Assembly: GCA_910577045.1 (NCBI GenBank)
Contig: CAJTLB010000003.1
Span: 1 to 64,000, forward strand
Reading direction: 5' to 3'
Length of the DNA stretch: 64,000 nt
Source of the DNA: an uncultured Lachnospiraceae bacterium
Lineage (GTDB): Bacteria > Bacillota > Clostridia > Lachnospirales > Lachnospiraceae
Shown: piece after piece, positions 28,743-37,213 of the stretch
How positions within the stretch are numbered: position 1 is the first letter of the stretch
Layout of the letters: each line of letters opens with the position of its first letter
The notes under the pieces: model-generated
What the model saw: the letters and a program-made list of their open reading frames with translations, nothing else
Database searches by the model: none
What the model was told of the DNA's origin: nothing
Made by a program: the position numbers and the translations under genes

Positions 28743-29876
28743 ATGAATTTTCACTATTATCTCCCGGTTAATCTGATATTTGGAGAGGGAACATCAGAGC
28801 AAGCCGGTGAAGAATGTAAGAAGTATGGAAAAAAGGTTTTAATTGTAACAGGTGAGAATAGCACAAAGAAAACAGGCTTATTAGATCGGATTATAGGGCA
28901 AATAAAAAAGGCAGAGATTTCATACGTATTATATAATAAAGTGCCGCAGAACCCGCTTACAACAACTGCAATAGAAGGGGCATTGCTTGCAAAACAGGAA
29001 AATTGTGATGTAGTTTTGGGGCTTGGAGGCGGAAGTGCAATGGATACAGCGAAAGCGATTGCATTTTTAGCAGTAAATAATGGGGACATTTCAGATTACA
29101 TATACGGCCAGCTTTCTAGTAATAGTGCCCTTCCAATTATACTTGTCCCAACAACTTGTGGCACAGGAAGTGAAGGAAATGGATTTGCAGTTTTAACGAA
29201 CCCTGAAACAAAAGATAAGAAGTCTCTTCGTTGTAATGCGATTATTGCTAAATCATCTATTGTTGATCCGCTTTTAATGACTACTATGCCGAAGGATATT
29301 TTGGCAACAGTAGGGTTTGACGCATTTTGCCATTGTATGGAAGCATATCTTTCTTTTTCATCCCAGCCAATTACAGATAGCCTGGCATTAAATGGAATGA
29401 AATATATTGCACTTGCACTTCCTAGAGTTTATAAGGATTATGGGGATATAGAATCTTGGGCAGCACTGAGCCTTGGAAGTACTTATGGCGGCATGGCAAT
29501 TAATACAGCAGGCGTAACGCTTCTACATGGGATGGAACATCCAGTAAGCGGTTTATATAATGTAACCCATGGAAAAGGTTTGGCGGCATTAGCACCTGTC
29601 GTATTAGAAGAATCAATAAAAGGTTCACCGGAAAAATTTATGACTATTTCTAAAATATTAGGTGGTAAAAATGAAGCAGATTGTACAGAGTCATTGAGAA
29701 CGTTTTTGGATGGCATCGGGCTTGCAACTACATTAGCAGAACAAGGAGTTAAAGAAGAGGATGTAGAATGGATGACAGATAACTGCTTAAAGGTATCAGC
29801 AGCAGGGATAAAGAACCATCCAGTATTATTTGACAGGGACAGAATAAAGGAATTATATAAAAAGGCATTAGCTTAG
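28743..29876 (+). CDS. Iron-containing alcohol dehydrogenase
   Basis: A 377-residue group III alcohol dehydrogenase. The NAD(P) loop is LGLGGGSAMDTAKA and the metal-binding histidines are in FCHCMEAYLS, LLHGMEHPVSG and NVTHGKG. Closest in appearance to clostridial butanol dehydrogenase-like enzymes. It stands alone between the APH-fold kinase and a terminator. The substrate cannot be read from sequence. Confidence 0.88.
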   Translation: MNFHYYLPVNLIFGEGTSEQAGEECKKYGKKVLIVTGENSTKKTGLLDRIIGQIKKAEISYVLYNKVPQNPLTTTAIEGALLAKQENCDVVLGLGGGSAMDTAKAIAFLAVNNGDISDYIYGQLSSNSALPIILVPTTCGTGSEGNGFAVLTNPETKDKKSLRCNAIIAKSSIVDPLLMTTMPKDILATVGFDAFCHCMEAYLSFSSQPITDSLALNGMKYIALALPRVYKDYGDIESWAALSLGSTYGGMAINTAGVTLLHGMEHPVSGLYNVTHGKGLAALAPVVLEESIKGSPEKFMTISKILGGKNEADCTESLRTFLDGIGLATTLAEQGVKEEDVEWMTDNCLKVSAAGIKNHPVLFDRDRIKELYKKALA

Positions 29877-29921
29877 TGAAAGTGGAGAGTTTTTTGGGGC
29901 TTTGATAAGATAAGCGATGGA

Positions 29922-29958
29922 CTGCTGCAAAATAAAAAGGTGTTTTGCAGCAGTTTTT
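29922..29958 (+). terminator. Terminator after iron alcohol dehydrogenase
   Basis: CTGCTGCAAAA (29922-29932), ten-base loop, TTTTGCAGCAG (29943-29953), then TTTTT. A strong intrinsic terminator. Confidence 0.85.
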
Positions 29959-30104
29959 ATAATAAAAAATAAAAAATGCTAATATAAGAGAGAAAATTAA
30001 ATCTGGTTTCATAATTAACAGCAAGGATTCCATAAGGCAATCCATATAATTGGTTCTTAACTGCTGTAGGTGGATTGAAACCAGGAAAAGAATAGGAGAA
30101 AAAA

Positions 30105-30668
30105 ATGGATACAGATGTATTAAAAGAGGAATTTTATTTATGTATAAAGGAGGCACTGGAAGAATTTAGTAAAAGTAGCGATAATAATAAAGTATATGCC
30201 ATTGTATTAGATTGTGATTCTTCTGTAGGCGGGGCATGGCTGCGGTATGGGAATAGGGAACATTTTCAGGAACATTTAGAAGAATATAAGAAGTATAATA
30301 AAAAAAATGGCTGGGAAATATATGGGCTGCATGGAAGTGAATATGAACCAGGAGAATTTTCTTTTATAGAGTATCAAGAATCAGATAAGGTAAAACATTT
30401 TACAGAATCTTACTATTATTATGCGACAGGGCATGAGTATTATGAAAGGGAGCCAATAGAAGATATTAAGGATAATTATGAGGAAATTTTTTGGGATATG
30501 ATTGTAGATACAATCCTTAGATTAAAAGATGAAATGAAAAAAATAGGTATTGATATTACAGAAAATTTTATAATGTTTTGTTGTGATCATGATCAGTCAG
30601 ACGAAGAAAGGGATCGAATGATCCGTTGGACAGTTGAAGAAGAACTAATGAGAAAATTAATTAGATAG
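30105..30668 (+). CDS. Conserved hypothetical protein, DUF4303-like
   Basis: A 187-residue acidic, soluble protein with no signal or membrane segment. It begins with a helix followed by KVYAIVLDCDSS, a strand pattern seen in DUF4303 proteins, which are often found beside SMI1/KNR4-type immunity genes. The middle is rich in Tyr and Glu. I do not recognise a catalytic motif. GGAG lies before ATG 30105. The family call is tentative. Confidence 0.5.
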   Translation: MDTDVLKEEFYLCIKEALEEFSKSSDNNKVYAIVLDCDSSVGGAWLRYGNREHFQEHLEEYKKYNKKNGWEIYGLHGSEYEPGEFSFIEYQESDKVKHFTESYYYYATGHEYYEREPIEDIKDNYEEIFWDMIVDTILRLKDEMKKIGIDITENFIMFCCDHDQSDEERDRMIRWTVEEELMRKLIR

Positions 30669-30712
30669 TAGGTTTTTCCTAGTTAATAGGAGAATAAAGT
30701 ATGTTATATTAA

Positions 30713-30741
30713 TTATTAATATAGATTTATTATTAATATAG
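30713..30741 (+). repeat. 12-base direct repeat upstream of the thioredoxin-fold gene
   Basis: TTATTAATATAG occurs at 30713-30724 and again at 30730-30741, 17 bases apart, directly before the ribosome-binding site at about 30743. The half-sites are nearly palindromic (TTATTAATA). It could be a regulator site or promoter duplication. Confidence 0.45.
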
Positions 30742-30756
30742 TAGGGGGCAGGGCAG

Positions 30757-30990
30757 ATGACAGTGAAGGTAGTGGGCAAAGGGTGCGATAAGTATTTTTA
30801 CATGCTAGGTGAAGTAAAGAAAATTGCTAAGGCTAGTAAAAAGGATATACAAGTAATTGAAATAACAAGTGGTACAGATATAGCTAAGTTAGGAGTAAGG
30901 AATTTACCAGCATTAATTGTGGATGGCAAGCTTTGCAACGAAGGTACAAATATGGATAGAGAAGTGATTAAAGAAATGTTGGCAGATTAG
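30757..30990 (+). CDS. Small thioredoxin-fold protein lacking CXXC
   Basis: A 77-residue protein that resembles the thioredoxin_3 family: an initial strand, GKGCDKYFYM where the active-site CXXC would be, and a later LPALIVDGKL block with the cis-proline position. Only the first cysteine of the motif is present (C-D-K-Y), so dithiol redox activity is unlikely. A strong terminator follows at 31012-31057. Confidence 0.65.
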   Translation: MTVKVVGKGCDKYFYMLGEVKKIAKASKKDIQVIEITSGTDIAKLGVRNLPALIVDGKLCNEGTNMDREVIKEMLAD

Positions 30991-31011
30991 TAAATGAAAT
31001 ATAATATAAGA

Positions 31012-31057
31012 AAATAGACGAAGCAGATATTTGTAGTTGGCTTCGTCTATTTTTTTG
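31012..31057 (+). terminator. Terminator after thioredoxin-fold gene
   Basis: AAATAGACGAAGC (31012-31024) pairs with GCTTCGTCTATTT (31040-31052); the run of T continues to 31057. Confidence 0.85.
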
Positions 31058-31135
31058 TAATTTTATAATTATTTGTCAATGGAAAACCCATCCTCTATCT
31101 TTATAATAAAATAAAATGCAATAATAAATAAGCCC

Positions 31136-31164
31136 TTGTAGGGCAATAGAAAAATAGGTATAAT
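31136..31164 (+). promoter_or_regulatory. Promoter of the ABC exporter pair
   Basis: -35 TTGTAG (31136-31141), 17-base spacer, -10 TATAAT (31159-31164). The start would be near 31171, leaving a short leader before GTG 31209. Confidence 0.6.
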
Positions 31165-31208
31165 TATTTTATCTTTTTATGGATAAAGGAAAAAGGAGGC
31201 AAGGGATT

Positions 31209-32990
31209 GTGCTGAAAGGAGTGAAAAAATTTTTCCAATACTGTTGGAAGCTTCAAAAAAGTTATATTTTGTTATTATTGGTTGGAGAAATATGCCAAGT
31301 TATAATAGTAATTTGTGGAATAATATTTCCAAAATATATTATTAATATGTTGTTTGAAGAACAACAGATTCCAAAAACTATTTTATTTATTATTTTGTTT
31401 TTAATAAGTTTACTTTTGTGTAATTTTGGGCAGGCATTGAGCCGTTATTTTGCAGAGAAAAGCCGGGATCAGATGTATTGTAAATTTTCTATTTCTTATG
31501 CAGGGCATATTTTAGATGGGGATTACCAGAATATGGAAAATCCAGAATATATGGATTTAAAGGAAAAAGCACTAAAATGTATGAATAGTTATGGGTTTGC
31601 TGGAATCATTTTTTTGAGTGCAAGTTTAGTGGGTAAGGTATTATTGGTTTTAAGTACAGCCATAGTGGTAATAACATTAGATATTTGGATATTGCTTTTA
31701 TTTTTTTGCTTGATTTTGATAAATATAAGGATAAATAATTATATAGAACGAAAAAATGCAAAGCTAGGGTTAGAAGAAGTGCTAGAAAAACGAAAAGAAG
31801 AATATATCTATCAATTAGGGAATGAGGTGCAATTTGGCAAGGAGATACGAGTATATGGGCTTTGTAATTGGGCCCTTAAACAGTATAGAGAACAGTTTCA
31901 GGCAGTACATAGTTTTACAAAAAGAAAAAATAGTAATACCTGTATAACAGGGATAGTAGGAAGTTTCGTTTTATTTTTCCAGCAATGTATAATATATGGG
32001 TATTTGGTGTATCAGGTATTTCAAGAAAGGCTTTCTATAGGTGCCTTTACAATGTATTTAAGTGCAGTTTTTACATTTTATATGGCTGTTACGGAAATGT
32101 TTAAAATTATAGGGAAGCTCCAGCAGCCAGCTATTTATTTTAAGTCATTTGAGGAGTTTATAAATTATCCAAAAAGAGAGGCACCAAAGACAAAAGAATG
32201 TGGATCAGCTTTATTAACACGGATGGAGTATTCTATTCGGTTCGAACATGTATGGTTTTGCTATCCAGGGCAGGAAAAGTATACGTTAGAAGATATATCC
32301 TTTGAGGTAAAGCCAGGAGAACATATTGCTATTATCGGGGATAATGGGGCAGGAAAGTCTACAATGGTTAAGCTTTTAACAAGGCTTTATATCCCTGACA
32401 AGGGAAAGATTTTGTTAAATGGGCGGGATATTTGGAGTTTTTCATTAGAAGAATATAGAAAAATATTTGCAGTGGTATTACAAGATTTTCAGTTATTTGC
32501 TATGACTATCCGGGAAAATATTGCTTTGGCAGAAAGTGGGGCAATAGAAGAGAGTAAATTAAAGCAGGCAGCAGAGGCTGTAGGGCTGATGGATAAGATA
32601 AATTCACTTAACAAAGGCTTTGATACGCCTTTATTTAAAGTTTTTGATGAGGGTGGCATAGAACTTTCAGGAGGAGAAGCCCAAAAAGTGGCTTTAGCAA
32701 GGGCTTTAATAAAAAATGGGAAAATTATGGTATTAGATGAACCAACTGCCGCATTAGATCCAAGGGCAGAATATAGAATGTACCAAGATTTTTCAAAATT
32801 AATGGATGGTAAAACATCTATTTTTATTTCCCATAGATTAGCGAGCTGCCAGATTTGTGATAGGATACTTGTATTACAGCATGGAAAAATTGTAGAATCA
32901 GGTACTCATAAGCAGCTTTTAGCAGCAGGCGGATATTATGCAAAATTGTTCCAAATACAGTCTAGCTGGTATCAAGGGGAGGTGGGATAA
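31209..32990 (+). CDS. ABC exporter half-transporter, first of pair
   Basis: A membrane-spanning domain (about six helices, residues 15-300) fused to an ATPase. Walker A is GDNGAGKST, signature LSGGEAQKVA, Walker B IMVLDEPTAALDP, and the H-loop ISHRLA. I choose GTG 31209 (593 residues) because AAGGAGG lies nine bases upstream and the predicted transcript starts near 31171; ATG 31179 has no ribosome-binding site. The next gene starts one base after its stop, so they are probably a heterodimer. No substrate peptide or maturation gene is adjacent. Confidence 0.88.
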   Translation: MLKGVKKFFQYCWKLQKSYILLLLVGEICQVIIVICGIIFPKYIINMLFEEQQIPKTILFIILFLISLLLCNFGQALSRYFAEKSRDQMYCKFSISYAGHILDGDYQNMENPEYMDLKEKALKCMNSYGFAGIIFLSASLVGKVLLVLSTAIVVITLDIWILLLFFCLILINIRINNYIERKNAKLGLEEVLEKRKEEYIYQLGNEVQFGKEIRVYGLCNWALKQYREQFQAVHSFTKRKNSNTCITGIVGSFVLFFQQCIIYGYLVYQVFQERLSIGAFTMYLSAVFTFYMAVTEMFKIIGKLQQPAIYFKSFEEFINYPKREAPKTKECGSALLTRMEYSIRFEHVWFCYPGQEKYTLEDISFEVKPGEHIAIIGDNGAGKSTMVKLLTRLYIPDKGKILLNGRDIWSFSLEEYRKIFAVVLQDFQLFAMTIRENIALAESGAIEESKLKQAAEAVGLMDKINSLNKGFDTPLFKVFDEGGIELSGGEAQKVALARALIKNGKIMVLDEPTAALDPRAEYRMYQDFSKLMDGKTSIFISHRLASCQICDRILVLQHGKIVESGTHKQLLAAGGYYAKLFQIQSSWYQGEVG

Positions 32991-32991
32991 C

Positions 32992-34773
32992 GTGTGGAAA
33001 GGATTGCTATATTTTATTTCATTTAGTTTCCAACATAGGAAATTTTATTTGGCTGCTAGGGGAGGAATGGAATTTTTTAAAATTTTAGCTTCTTTATCTC
33101 AAATAGTATTGCCAGGATATATTATAAATGAGTTATTTGGGCTTAGGAGGGCAGAATATCTATTTTTATTTATTTTATTATATACAGGCTGTTGTTTTAT
33201 TAGTGGTTTGGCAGGTAGTTTATTAAAGTGCTTTGCAGAAAATGAAAAAGAAATCCTTAGGAATGAGTTTGAATGTTATATTATGGAAAATTATATGAAA
33301 TGTAATTTTATAAGGTTAGAAAATAAAGAATACCAGGATTTGAAACAAAGGGCTGAACAGTATATTCACGGGCAATGGAATCAATTTGGGGATGTAATGG
33401 AAAAGTTTTTTTCTTTGTCTGGCAACATTATTACTTTAGCAGGAGTGGCATACATTATTATTATAATTGATATTAAGGTCTTACTTTTATTTATTTTGTT
33501 AATTGTAGTGAATATATGGGTTGGTTCTATTTTAAAGGCAAAGCGTATGGCATTAATTTCTGGGTTTGCTTCTGTGCTCCGTAGAAGGGCATATTATGAA
33601 GATGTGGTAAAAAATCCTGCATATGCAAAGGAAATCCGTTTGGGATGGATTGCTAAATGGCTGCTTGCTAAGTATAATGATTATATGCAGGTTTTTTGTA
33701 AGCAGACAGTCCCGATTTATCAGTATGATTTTATACAAAAAAGTGTTACAGCGGTTACAGGTTTTGCCCAACAGTGCATAATGTATGGCTATTTAGTTTG
33801 GAAAGTAATAGGAGGCTATGTTAATGTAGGGCAATTTGCCATTTATTTTAATGCAGCGAATACATTCCATGTAGTTATTAATAAGTTGGTGGACACTGTT
33901 TTGGAGCTATCAAAATATACTTCTTTATATAAAGATTTTGAAAAATATATACAGTTTGAGCCTGAAATAGAGACAGGAAAAGAAGAAATAGGAGAGATGC
34001 CATGTGAAATAGAATTTCGGAATGTCTCTTTTTGTTATCCAGGGCAGCACAAGTATGCCATTGAAAATGTATCAGTAACTATTAAAAAAGGGGAAAAAAT
34101 ATCTGTGGTTGGTGAAAATGGGGCAGGGAAAACTACATTTATTAAGTTGTTAATCCGCTTGTATGATCCGACAGAGGGGCAGATTTTATTAGATGGTATA
34201 GATATAAGGAAATTAGATTATAATTCTTATATGAAATTATTTGGCGTAGTTTTCCAGGATTTTAAGTTATTCCATATTTCAGTTAGGGATAATATTCTGC
34301 TGGCAAATAAAGAAAAGACAGATGAGAAAAGACTTGTTGAAGCCCTGCGCATAATGGGGCTTGATTGTAAGATAACAGAACTTCCTAATGGCATAGAAAC
34401 CCAAGTGTATAAGCAGTTTGATAAAGAGGGGTTTGAACCATCAGGAGGGGAGGGGCAGAAGCTGGCATTGTGTAGGGCATATTATAAAAATTCTCCTTTT
34501 ATTATTTTAGATGAACCAACTTCTGCCTTAGATATTAAGGCAGAGTGTGAAATATACTATAATTTCCAAACATTAGTGCAAGGAAAAACGGCGCTATTTA
34601 TTTCCCACCGTTTGGCAAGTTCAAGGATTTGCGATAAAGTACTGGTATTCCAAAAAGGAAGGTTAGTAGAACAAGGAAACCATAAGGAATTAATGGAACA
34701 GGGAGGGCTTTATAAAGAGTTGTTCCAAATGCAGGCAAAATATTTTGAGGCGGTTTATCCTTGTGGTTTTTAG
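32992..34773 (+). CDS. ABC exporter half-transporter, second of pair
   Basis: Also 593 residues from GTG 32992, which has GGAGGTGG inside the end of the first gene; an in-frame ATG 32938 further upstream would overlap that gene by 53 bases. Membrane domain about residues 10-300, then Walker A GENGAGKTT, signature PSGGEGQKLA (first position degenerate), Walker B FIILDEPTSALDI and H-loop ISHRLA. The two proteins align along their whole length, so they are likely an old tandem duplication. It meets the MATE gene tail-to-tail, one base apart. Confidence 0.88.
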   Translation: MWKGLLYFISFSFQHRKFYLAARGGMEFFKILASLSQIVLPGYIINELFGLRRAEYLFLFILLYTGCCFISGLAGSLLKCFAENEKEILRNEFECYIMENYMKCNFIRLENKEYQDLKQRAEQYIHGQWNQFGDVMEKFFSLSGNIITLAGVAYIIIIIDIKVLLLFILLIVVNIWVGSILKAKRMALISGFASVLRRRAYYEDVVKNPAYAKEIRLGWIAKWLLAKYNDYMQVFCKQTVPIYQYDFIQKSVTAVTGFAQQCIMYGYLVWKVIGGYVNVGQFAIYFNAANTFHVVINKLVDTVLELSKYTSLYKDFEKYIQFEPEIETGKEEIGEMPCEIEFRNVSFCYPGQHKYAIENVSVTIKKGEKISVVGENGAGKTTFIKLLIRLYDPTEGQILLDGIDIRKLDYNSYMKLFGVVFQDFKLFHISVRDNILLANKEKTDEKRLVEALRIMGLDCKITELPNGIETQVYKQFDKEGFEPSGGEGQKLALCRAYYKNSPFIILDEPTSALDIKAECEIYYNFQTLVQGKTALFISHRLASSRICDKVLVFQKGRLVEQGNHKELMEQGGLYKELFQMQAKYFEAVYPCGF

Positions 34774-34774
34774 G

Positions 34775-36103
34775 TTAAGCTTTCCATTTGCCTGTTTTAT
34801 ATTCTGCAAAGGAAATCAGGTAATTAGCAAGCCAGCCAATGGGGACGGCAATCCATACCATAGAAATGCCATAGATTGGGGCAAATAAAAACGCAACAAC
34901 GACACGGATACCTAAGTTGACTAGGTTTGCAATAGTAAACATTTTCATGTCGCCTGAACCACGAAGGACGCCATCAGTAATCATTTTTAAGCCAATTAAT
35001 ATAAAAAACCAGCCCATAAAGCGCAGATAACCTGTACCTGTTTGGATTGCAAGCACTGTGCCATCTTCACCAAGGAACATCTGTATAAGCGGCATATAGA
35101 AAATTTCAAGCCAGAGGCATAAAAGTAGGGCAAAAAAAGCAACTATGCCATATCCTGTATAATAACCCTCCTTTACGCGGTTATATTGCCCAGCGCCAAT
35201 GTTTTGCGCAGTATAGGAAGAAAGGACATTTCCCATGGCAGCCATAGGCACAACACAAATGCTTTCAATACGCATAGCGGCTGAAAATCCAGCTAACATT
35301 TCAGAACCAAAGCTATTTACCACGGATTGTACTAGCATCATGCCAATAGATACCGTAGATTGTTGTAAAATGGATGGAAGGGCGATTTGTGCCATGTTAG
35401 AGAATTCCATAGTAGAAAACCAGCCATAGGATTCTTTGGAAGGATAGTGGGACATTTCCTTTAAAAATAAAAGAAATGCAAAAATAGCGGAAATTCCTTG
35501 TGCTATTAGGGTAGCCCAGGCTACGCCTGCAACGCCCATATGCAGGTTTTTTACCATAAAAATATCTAATAAAATATTAAAAATAGAAGAGAAAATTAAT
35601 AAAAATAATGGTATTTTAGATCGTCCTAAAGCATTAAACATAGCAGATAGAATATTATACATGAATAAAAACGGCAATCCAAGAAAATAAATAGTTAAAT
35701 ATTCTGCCGCTTGGTCTAAAATATTCTCCGGGGTATTTAAGGCGGCCATTATTTTTTTAGAAAATATTTGCCCAAAGGTCCCAAGGAGGAAGCTAAGGAT
35801 TAAAAAAGAAAGTAAGGCAGTCCTTATGGAAAGTTTCATATTTCGGTATTCCCTTGCGCCGAAATAACGGCTGGTAATAACAGAGGCTCCAACGCCCCCG
35901 CCAATAGCGATAGAAATAAATACAGTAGTTAAAGAATAGGAAGCGCCTATTGCGGCAAGTGCATTTTCACTTACAAACCTCCCAACAACAATAGAGTCTA
36001 CCATAGTATAAAATTGTTGGAACAGGTTCCCTATTATCATAGGAAATGCAAAGATTAATAAAGCTTTTAGGGGTTTTTCTTGAATTAAATATTCTTTTTT
36101 CAT
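34775..36103 (-). CDS. MATE family efflux transporter
   Basis: A 442-residue protein with about 12 transmembrane helices. The N-terminal half has FPMIIGNLFQQFYTMVDSIVVGRFV, the usual first-helix pattern, and the matching half-repeat starts near residue 230 (ALPSILQQSTVSIGMMLVQ). The family exports drugs or metabolites using a Na+ or H+ gradient. GAGGA precedes the start. Substrate unknown. Confidence 0.9.
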   Translation of the reverse strand: MKKEYLIQEKPLKALLIFAFPMIIGNLFQQFYTMVDSIVVGRFVSENALAAIGASYSLTTVFISIAIGGGVGASVITSRYFGAREYRNMKLSIRTALLSFLILSFLLGTFGQIFSKKIMAALNTPENILDQAAEYLTIYFLGLPFLFMYNILSAMFNALGRSKIPLFLLIFSSIFNILLDIFMVKNLHMGVAGVAWATLIAQGISAIFAFLLFLKEMSHYPSKESYGWFSTMEFSNMAQIALPSILQQSTVSIGMMLVQSVVNSFGSEMLAGFSAAMRIESICVVPMAAMGNVLSSYTAQNIGAGQYNRVKEGYYTGYGIVAFFALLLCLWLEIFYMPLIQMFLGEDGTVLAIQTGTGYLRFMGWFFILIGLKMITDGVLRGSGDMKMFTIANLVNLGIRVVVAFLFAPIYGISMVWIAVPIGWLANYLISFAEYKTGKWKA

Positions 36104-36351
36104 AATAATCCTCTTTTTTGTTTTTTATTTCATTGGCATTATACCTTATAAAGTATGGAGTTTTTAGGTTTAATTTGTTTTATAAAGTGTTCCACTATTT
36201 TTATATTGTAATCGTTTTTTCTAATTTGTTCAAGCCCCATACCTATTTTATCTTACAAAAATACTGTAAATAAAAATAATATTATACAATGTATTTTGGT
36301 ATATAAAACGTGAATTATGCTTACAATAGTGATAAAAATGGAGGAGTAGCA

Positions 36352-36723
36352 ATGGAGAACCGCATAAGGGAATTGAGAAAAAGCAAAGGAATGAACCAAG
36401 ATACTTTAGCAAGTTTTGTAGGTGTATCTCAACAGACAATTAGTAAAATTGAAAGAGATATGAATAGCATGAGTATTGATATTTTAGTGCAGATAGCAAA
36501 ACATTTTAATGTAACAACTGATTACCTGTTAGGGATAAGCGATGAAAAAAGAAACCTTCATCTTGAAAATAGAATGAGCCGTAGGTTAGAAGAAAATTAT
36601 AATTTAGTTGTAGAGTATGAGGATTTGGATGATTATAACCGTAAAGTTGTTGTACGGATGGTAGAAGTTTTAAAAAGTTTGCAGGAAGTGAAAAAAGTAA
36701 AGAAAAGTAGTGAGAACAAATAG
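36352..36723 (+). CDS. XRE-family helix-turn-helix regulator
   Basis: A 123-residue regulator with an HTH_3 domain at residues 1-65 (IRELRKSKGMNQDTLASFVG, then SQQTISKIERD) and a charged C-terminal tail. ATG 36352 is chosen because GGAGGAG lies upstream; the frame runs on to 36310 without such a site. It is divergent from the MATE gene, which may be a target, but no operator was identified. Confidence 0.85.
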   Translation: MENRIRELRKSKGMNQDTLASFVGVSQQTISKIERDMNSMSIDILVQIAKHFNVTTDYLLGISDEKRNLHLENRMSRRLEENYNLVVEYEDLDDYNRKVVVRMVEVLKSLQEVKKVKKSSENK

Positions 36724-37213
36724 GAATGGCGTTATACCAATATATTGTTGGTATAGCGCTATTTAAATGGGTTAAAAGATACGATAATAGCTATGTTAGG
36801 GGGAATAGGTTGCGATTTTACGAGCTATTAAAAAGGCGGTTGGAAGGAAATAAAATAGCTTATTTCTACATCTAATAAATAATGAATATATATAAATAGT
36901 GGACATACAATTAAGTAATAAGGAAGTTGATTTGAAAATAGGATATTTAATGTTAGATTAGAAACAGGTCAGCATATTTATTTGTAGATAGAGATTTTTT
37001 AGGAAGGGGCGTATATGGGTTTAGTGGTTTTGAGATAGAGAATGGAAGGCAGAAGAAAAGTGACAATATAGGGGCGATAGAGTAATAAAGGGTGCATAAA
37101 TAGTGAAAAAGTCTCTTTCCATGTGGCATAGTGAGTGTTATAATAATAAAAAGTATGCGACAGGGCTAAAAGCATGAATTTGATAGAAAGAATAATTTGA
37201 GGTGAAGATCAAT
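36724..37213. other. Intergenic region with hairpin and weak promoter, no gene seen
   Basis: A hairpin follows the XRE gene: GCGTTATACCAA (36729-36740) with TTGGTATAGCGC (36748-36759), lacking a clear T run. The next 380 bases have stop codons in all plus frames at short distance and look non-coding. A possible promoter for the hybrid kinase is TTTCCA (37116-37121), 17-base spacer, TATAAT (37139-37144). Confidence 0.6.

Noticed and set aside
36780..37110. Possible small peptide gene between the XRE regulator and hybrid kinase
   Set aside because: All short frames lack a ribosome-binding site or hit stops within a few codons.
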